NCBI GenBank assembly: GCA_946403075.1
Contig: CAMIYN010000003.1
Location: 1-61,078 of the forward strand
DNA: 61,078 nucleotides
DNA from: an uncultured Lachnospiraceae bacterium
Lineage (GTDB): Bacteria > Bacillota > Clostridia > Lachnospirales > Lachnospiraceae
Direction: 5' to 3'
Shown: positions 46,801-55,800 of the stretch, piece after piece
How the letters are laid out: every line of letters begins with the position of its first letter
How positions within the stretch are numbered: position 1 is the stretch's first letter
Made by a program: the position numbers and the translations under genes
The notes under the pieces: model-generated
What the model saw: the letters and a program-made list of their open reading frames with translations, nothing else
Told to the model about the DNA's origin: nothing
Database searches by the model: none

Positions 46801-49800
46801 TGATGAACCATTTACTATAAAGTATACTGGCTCTATAAAGGAAAGCCTTAGTGGTGAAGTTTATAAAGGCACTCCATCAAGTGTAGAGAGAGTTCTAAAT
46901 GTAAATGAGAGATATAAAATAGAAGATATAAAATTTAGTATGGAAAGAGGGTATAATTTCTCAGGACATTATCAATATGGAAATAGAACTTTTACAGCTG
47001 GAAATGAGTTTATATTTGATATAGGTATGGGTGACACAGTGACCCTTGAAGCAGTATATTCTCCAATTAAGTATAATGTTAAGTATAACAAGGGGTCAAA
47101 TCTTGCAAGTGGAGTCATAAGTCCTCAAAACGATAGAAATTATGACACAATATATAACATACAGTCATCAGGATTTTATAGCAGTTATCCTCTAAAATAT
47201 TTTGTAGTAGATGAAATAGAAAAAGAAAATGGTGAAAAGGTTAAAAACATAAAAAGAGCAACATTGACAGAGACATATTATAATTTAACAGATATTGATG
47301 GAGCAACTGTGACACTAAGAGCAGTGTGGGGGAATATGAATTACATTATTCAATATGACCCTAATATTCCTGAAAATGGAGAGTTGAGTTCTACATCTTT
47401 AAATATGGATGATCAAATAGTTCCAAGTGATGAGAAAACCCCTTTGCGAGAAAATAAATATAGAGTAAAGGGTTATGAATTCTTGGGTTGGAGCACAGAC
47501 AAAAACTCAAAAGAAAAAATGTTTGGTGATAAAGAAGAGATATATGCACTTGGGAAAGATAATAATGATATAGTCGTTCTCTATGCTATATGGAGAAAGT
47601 TGGGTGGAACTATATATTTTGATTCTGGGCATTTAGCTTTTGAGCAAGATAAGATGCTACCTATAACAACTAGTGATAATGATGGAGTAATTCCAGTTCC
47701 TGAGTATAGACAAAATAGCATCAATAAGGCATTTGAGTATTATATTATTGATAACATTGTTGATTATAGTGGCAACAAGTTGGAGTTAACTGATGAAGAA
47801 TTAGGACAAAAGATATATCCAGGATACGAATCAAGTAAACTAGCTAGAAACGATGGAGATGTAATAACTCTAAAGAAAATTTATAATGAAAAGTATACAA
47901 TTAAATTTAAAGCAGATGATATAACAGATATGTCATCAAATGTTATCACTGTGACACCAAATGAAGAGATTTCTTACTTTAATGTAAATGAGAGAATTAA
48001 AATACCAAAATTGGATTACAAAGTTGCTTATGGATATAAATTTTCAAATAAGTATAGAAATGTTTATGACATACATGAAGAATATATAGAAGGGAAATAC
48101 TATACAGGTATAGGTAGCAACGAGGGTGAAGAGTATGAGTTTGTTGCTTTATTTGAGCCTATCACATATACTATTAAGTTTGACCCAGGAAACGGAACAG
48201 GCACCACAGCAGATCAAACTGGAACCTATGACATAGAGGGTAGATTAAATGCTACAACACTCAGAAAAGTAAATGATAGTATTGATTATTTTGTAGTTGA
48301 TAAAATAATATTGAGTGATAAAACAGAAATAACAAATGTGACAAAAACTAAAGTAGAGAATAGAGGTAGATTTATTAATTTATCTAAATATGAAAACTCT
48401 ACAGTAGTGCTTCGTGCAATATGGTTAAATGCAAAATATACTATAAGATATAATGCAAATGTTCCAGAAGGGAATAGCCTTGATGACCCATCACAAGGTG
48501 GCAAAATGGTAGATGTTGTAGGCGGTGAAGAAGTAACTTTGCCAAGTGATGAGTTCTCTATAAAGGGATACACACTCAAGGGTTGGAACACCATAGCAGC
48601 TACCACAAGTGCATTGTATAAGGCAGGCGAAGTTGTCTATGGGCTTTCAAGAGTAGATGGTGAAATAAAAGATTTATATGCAATTTGGGAAGAGAAAGTG
48701 GGGACGATTGTATTTGATGCAGGAAATAGACCACAGTTTACAAGAGCACCTATGCAGACAAATCAAGGGAATGGAATTTTAACAAGATTTGCAAATAATG
48801 TTCTCGGTAACCCTTTTAAATATTTCATTATAAAAGGAATAACAGATAAAGATGGCAATGATTTAGAATTGACCGAAGCAGAATTACATAGAAAAATTTA
48901 TGAGGGAGAAAAGGCAAACACTTTACTTAGAGAAACAGGTCAAACAGTTGAGTTGATTGCAATTTATGATGAGAAATATACTTTGAGACTTAAAGGTATG
49001 AACGAGTGGGATGAATATACGAAGACTCAATATGTATCTAAACCAGAGTATTATGATTTGAGTATGTATATAAATGATAGGGCAACATTATCCTCTCCAA
49101 ATTTTGAAGTCGATGGATATAAGTTTGAATATGAATTTACAGATTGCTATGGGGTGCCAAATGTAAAAGTAGGTTCAATAGTAGAGGCATTGAGTAATTT
49201 GTCAGGAGATATAGTAGAATATTATGCAGAATTTACACCAAACAAATATAGTGTCAAGTATGACAAGGGTAGCGACTTGGCTCGTGAAATAAATGGTGGA
49301 ATGCCACAAGTTAATAATAAAGAATTTGGCACTCTCTACGATGTGGATCCTATCCGTTACACACTTGATAATAACAATTTGGAATACTTTGTTGTGGAGA
49401 GTATAGTAGATAAAAATGGTAATTCTTTGCCAGATGAAGATGTAATAAGGCAAAAAGTAAATGTAAGTGATGGATATAAAAACCTATCTTCTATTGATGG
49501 CTCAGTTGTTACCTTAAAGGCAGTGTGGAATAATATAAGATATTCAGTAGCATTTAATCCAAATGTTCCAGAAGGCTATACCCTTGATAATCCAAATCAA
49601 GTAATACCTAATATTGACTTTGTTGGTGGAGAAGAAAAGATTATACCAGATGATGAATATACAATTAAAGGATTTAAATTTGTTGGTTGGGGATTGACTG
49701 CGAATGCTATGGCAGCAAAGTTTAACAAAGGCGATACACTATTTGGGCTTGCGAGAAATAATGGAGAAGTTATTAATTTATATGCTATATGGCATTCAAT

Positions 49801-52800
49801 GACAGGAACTATTTCGTTTGTCAGAGGACACTATGATAGCGAACAGCTACAATCTATTAATTTGAGTGAATCAGAAGTAAAATTGGCACCTGTTCCAAAT
49901 GCAAAACAAAACTCTACTGGGGATGAATTTGTATATTATATAATTGATCACATATCAGATATAGATGGAAATAATTATGAAATGACAAGAGAGGAACTAC
50001 TTGCAAAAATACCATCAGGCACACCATTAAATACTTTACTTAGAAATCCTGGAGATACAGTTTACTTAAAGAAGATATTTAATGAGCCATATAAAATTAC
50101 ATATAAAGCAGGGCAGATAAAAGATGCAGACGAGAAAATATTCTATGGTTCACCTGATAATATTGAGAGAGAAGTATATATAAATGAGAGAATTGAAGTA
50201 GAAGCATTTGACTTTAACATTAATACAGGATATGTATATACTGATGAATATGAGTATGGTTTAGAGAGAAGTACCACAAAATATAATTGTAAAGCAGGAG
50301 ACATAGTTGATGGACTTGGAAATAGCAAGAGTGCAGTAGTTGTATTTAGTCCAAAATATAAACCAATTAATTATAAGATACAGTATACACCAGGAATAGA
50401 GGGAACGACGAGAACAATAAGCTCAAAGACAGCAACTTATGATGACAAGGGTTATGTGCTATACAATGGATACACTGTTCCAAACTCAAGTTATAGATTA
50501 GATTATTTTGTAGTAGAAACCATAGAAACCCCAAGCGGCAAACTAATAACAGGAAACAACACAGGTAGAAAAAAAATTAGACTACAAGAACCTATATATA
50601 ATTTAACTACAATAAGTGATGCAGTAGTTACTCTAAAAGGTGTATGGACAAATACAACTTATGATATAGTGTATAATCCAAATGTGCCAAGTGGCTTGAC
50701 ACTTTCAGGAAAGACTACAATGGATAAACAAACTGTCATTGCTGGCAACACCGAGAAATTATACAAAAATGAATTTACTATAAATGAATATAAATTTATG
50801 GGTTGGGCTTTGAGTCCTACAACTACAAGTATAGCTTATGAAGATGAAGCTAATGTATATGGACTTGCCAAGAAAGACAAAGATGTAGTTAACTTGTATG
50901 CCGTATGGAACAAATTGATAGGAACTATTAAGTATGATTCGGGAAGTAATAGTGAAGAAGAAATAAGAGACTCACAGTCAAATGAAAATGTAAGACAGCC
51001 AGAGCTTGTAAATGACAATGGTGCAAAATTCTTGTATTACATTATTGATAAAATAACAAATAGCAATGGTGTAGAATATGAATTAACAAAAGAAGAATTA
51101 CTACAAAAGATATATCCTGGAGAGATTATAAATGATTTGATTAGGAATAATGGAGATACAATAACTCTAATAAAGATTTATGAAGAAGAATATTTTGTCG
51201 TTTACCCACAGGATGTAAGAATAGATATAGATAATCAAAGCCATATAATAAATCCAGAGGAGAAAGAAGATATAGTATATATCAATGACAGATATGTTAT
51301 AGCATCTCTAAGCTATGTATCAGAAACAGGATATTTATTTAACAATACATTTATAAGTGAAGTAGATGAAAAGATATACAAGTCTGGTGATATTGTGAGA
51401 AATCTTACTGTAAATAGTGAAAATCGCAGCATACTAATACCAAATGTAACTCCTGTAGAATATACAGTTCGTTTTGACAAAGGAAATAATAATGCGACAG
51501 GAAATATGGGAGCAATGACTAACATTAAGTATGACCAAGAAATTCCATTAGACAATATAGGATTTACTTATCGAGGGAATGTCATAGATTACTTTGTTGT
51601 AGATTCTATTATGAAGGCAGATGGCACATATTTAACTCTTACAAGTAGTGAAAGAAAGAAGATAGTAGTTGGTAGCAGTTATCATAATCTAACTAAATAT
51701 GATGATGCAATAGTTACTTTAAAGGCTGTGTGGTCAAATGTAAAATATAATATAGTATTGCATGCAAACTTGCCAGATGATGCAGAATTATTAACAGAAT
51801 TTTCAATAAGCACAATATCAATCACAGGTGGGGAAGAGTATTCGATTGATACAGCACCATTTGAAGTAAAAGGATATGAATTTGTAGGATGGGCTATAAA
51901 AGAGGGAACTGATAAAGTTGAGTATATAAAAGGTGACACTTTATATGGGCTCGCAACGAAAGATGATGATGAGATTCATTTATATGCCGTTTGGGAGACA
52001 CTCTTGGGATATATTGCATTTAGTCCAGGGAATAATAATGTAGAAACTATACCAACAATAGATACAAATTATAATGCAGGACAATTGTTGTATCCAACAA
52101 AGAGAACAAATGATGCTGGAAAAGAGTTCTCTCACTATATAATTGAGTCAATAAAAGATAAAAATGGCAACCTTTATGAGCTCACGGACAGAGAATTGAG
52201 AGAAAAAATTTATCCTGGTGCTATGACAAGAGATTATATAAGAGCAAAAGGGGATACAGTAACATTACTTAAAATATTTAAAGAAGAATATACAATTTTA
52301 ATACATGGGCAAGAGTATACCGATACAAGTGGAAATGTATTCAAGGCAGAGCCAGAGAACATTAGCAAGAAAGCATATGTAAATGATAGAGTCCAATTGC
52401 TTGATGAAGTATTTACGATGCCAAATGGTGGATATAAATTTGCTGGTACTGTATATGTTGAATCAACACAACAAGTGCATAGATATGATGAGTTGAGAGC
52501 AAATTGGACTATAGAGGGAGCGGTAGTTGTAGGCAGAGCAATATTTGAACCTATTACTTATAACATTGTATTTGATAAAGGGAATGATAAAGCAGTAAGT
52601 AATACAGCAACTATAAGAAATGTAGCATATGGAGATACGAGAAATATAGCACCAAATATCACATATACAGGGCATCAATTAGTGGCATTTAAAATTGACA
52701 AGATGCAATATGCAGATGGTAGTTTAGTTCCAAAAAATCTATATGAAGAAATAGTTATAACAAGATCTGGAAATGGAAATTATAGTATTAATAATTTAAC

Positions 52801-55800
52801 CAATATTGATGGTGTCACAGTGACTCTCAAAGCATTGTGGGATGGATTATCATACACACTTAGATTTAATTCAAATGCTCCAAGTAATTATGTGGCAATA
52901 GGAACTATGGATAATCAAATCTTTAAATCTACAGACAGAAAAGCAATTAGTCCAAATAGATATGATATAAAAGGACTTGAGTTCAAGGGTTGGGCACTTT
53001 CATCAACTGCAACAGAAAAAGTATATGATGATGAAGAAGTGGTCATAGGCCTCGGATCAAGAGATGATGATATAATAGACTTGTATGCTGTTTGGGGTAT
53101 AGCAGAAGGTACCATAGTATATCAAGAGGGACATCTTGGTATACAAAGTAGAGAACCACAAAACACTGCTGATAATTCGAGAATTGATAGCGGGCTTGCA
53201 GTAAATAACAATGGAGATCAATTTGTATATTATATAATCCAAAGAATTATTAGTAAGGATAACGAAGTATATACATTGACAGAAGAAGAGTTGATGAAGA
53301 AAGTGTATGATGGAGATGATGCAAGAAGTTTACTCAGAAATCCAGGCGATACAGTAGTGTTATTAAAGATTTATCAAGAACCTTATAATGTAGTAGTAAA
53401 TGTAAATAATACCGACACAACAGTGAGTCCTATTCCATCAGGATATACAACACAAATTTTTGTAAATGATCGAGTAAAATTATCAGTGCCTACATTTACA
53501 ATGGATGGATATAGACTACTCTCTATAACAGGTGAAGATGGGCAAGATTTCTCAACAGAGAAAGTAGTAACAAACTTAAAACAAAATAAAAATGAAACTT
53601 ATTATATTAACTTGAATTGGGAGAGTGCTTCATATAATGTAGTCTTTGATAAGGGGGCAGATGAAGCATATGGCACTATGCCAGCACAAAATAATCGTAG
53701 ATATTCGCAAATTTATACATTACCAACAGAAAGATTTAAATACGATGACCACGAACTTTTATACTTTGTAGTAGATAAAGTCCAACTAAAAGATGGCAGA
53801 TATTTAAGTAGTGGAGACTTTGAGAGAAGAATAGTGAGATCAACTTATTCAGAATTATCAGAGTATGGTGGGTCGACTGTTACATTAAAGGCAATATGGA
53901 GTAAAGTATCTTATGACATTGTGTTTAATGCAAATGTTCCAAGTGGAAAAACTCTAACTGCAGATAGTGTGCCAATGGCAAATCAACATGTTGAGAGTGG
54001 AGACCATACACTATTAAATGAAAGCACATATTTTGTAAAAGGATACAAACAAATTGGTTGGGCTACATATAGCAGTGCAAAAGAAAAGGCATATGACTTG
54101 ATAACATATGCAAATGGTATAACAGATGTTGATGGTGCAGTAGTTAACTTGTATGCAGTGTGGACAGCTATAAGCTATAGAATCACATTTGATATGGCAA
54201 ATGAAGCATATGTGGGAAGTGTACAAGATACTGAAATTAAATATTATGATATCTCATATAACTTACCACAAGTTCAAGCAGCAGGTGGACAAGCTATTGA
54301 ATATTTTGTCGTTGACAAAGTAGTTGACATGTATGGAGTAGAATTAAATAAAGACTTGTATGAGAGAAAAATAGTAAATATTGGAATACCATATTCAAAT
54401 CTAATAGATAAAGATAATGTAACAGTAACTCTTAAAGCAATATGGAGTAATTTGAGATATGAAATTAAATTTAATATAAATTTACCAATAGGATATTTAC
54501 CTGCAAATGGCAGTGCAGATATGTTAAATCAAGAATTTATAGGAGGACAAAAACAAAATCTAAACCCAAATACATTTAAAGTAAACTATCATAGCTTTAA
54601 GGGTTGGGCAACTGCAAGTAATTTGACAAGAATAGCATATAGCAATACGGAAGAAGTATATGGACTTGGGACTAGGGATGGAGAAATTATTAACCTATAT
54701 GCTATTTGGGAAAAGATGCCATATGACATTGTTTACTTGCCAGGACATAACGGAACAGGTGCTATAAATAACCCATCAAGTATGGATATAGCTGCAAAAC
54801 CTGATGGTAGTGATTCAGAGGGCATAGGAATTAGGAATTCATATAATAAAGAATTTATGTATTGGGCTATAGACAGCATAGTTACAAATACAAATAATAG
54901 TATTGCACTCACAACTGAACAAAAGATAAGACAAATTCATCCAGGTGATAATTTGTCCGGTATAACTACAATAGAAAATTCTACTGTAAGGTTGATAGCG
55001 ATTTATAATGAACCATATACATTAATTCTGGAAGGAAATCCACCAACGAGCAGAGTAGAATCAACAAATAGGACAAGTCCATCAAATATAGTCAAGACAT
55101 ATTATATAAATGGTAGATATGAAATGCCAGAAAACACTATGGATATGGAATTAGATGGATATAAACTTAGAGGGTATAGTATAGAACAAACAGGCAATGT
55201 GACATATAATGATAATAGTATAATTGATAGAATGACAGATGTAGAGGGTGCTACTATAAGATTGTTCGCACAATGGACACCAATAACATATTCTATAACT
55301 TTTGAAAGTGGACTTAGTGATATCACTGGGACTACTATAGCAATGAATAATTTGGTATATGATGTAGGATATTATTTGTCATCAATGAGTTTTGTATATG
55401 ATGCAGTCAAATACGAATTTAGTGGATGGAGAAGATCAAAGATTAGAACTAATGATGGAGAGATAGCACTAAACGATGAAAAAATATATGTAAATAAAGA
55501 TTATGTATACAATTTGACTCCTTATGATAATTCCGTAGTTATAATGACTGGAATTTGGAAAGGTGCAGGCTATGACATAATTGTAGATGCTAACGGTGGT
55601 GGAAAGACAAGTGGTGGCGAAACTACACATACTATAAGAGCGAATAGAGGAGAAAATGTAAATATACCATCAAATATCTTTACGGCAAATTCTTCAAATA
55701 TGTATTTATCAAGTTATAACACAAGAGCAGATGGAACAGGCACAAGAATATCACCAGGAGTTCAAACATCAGACTTAACATTAGATACTACAATTACTAT

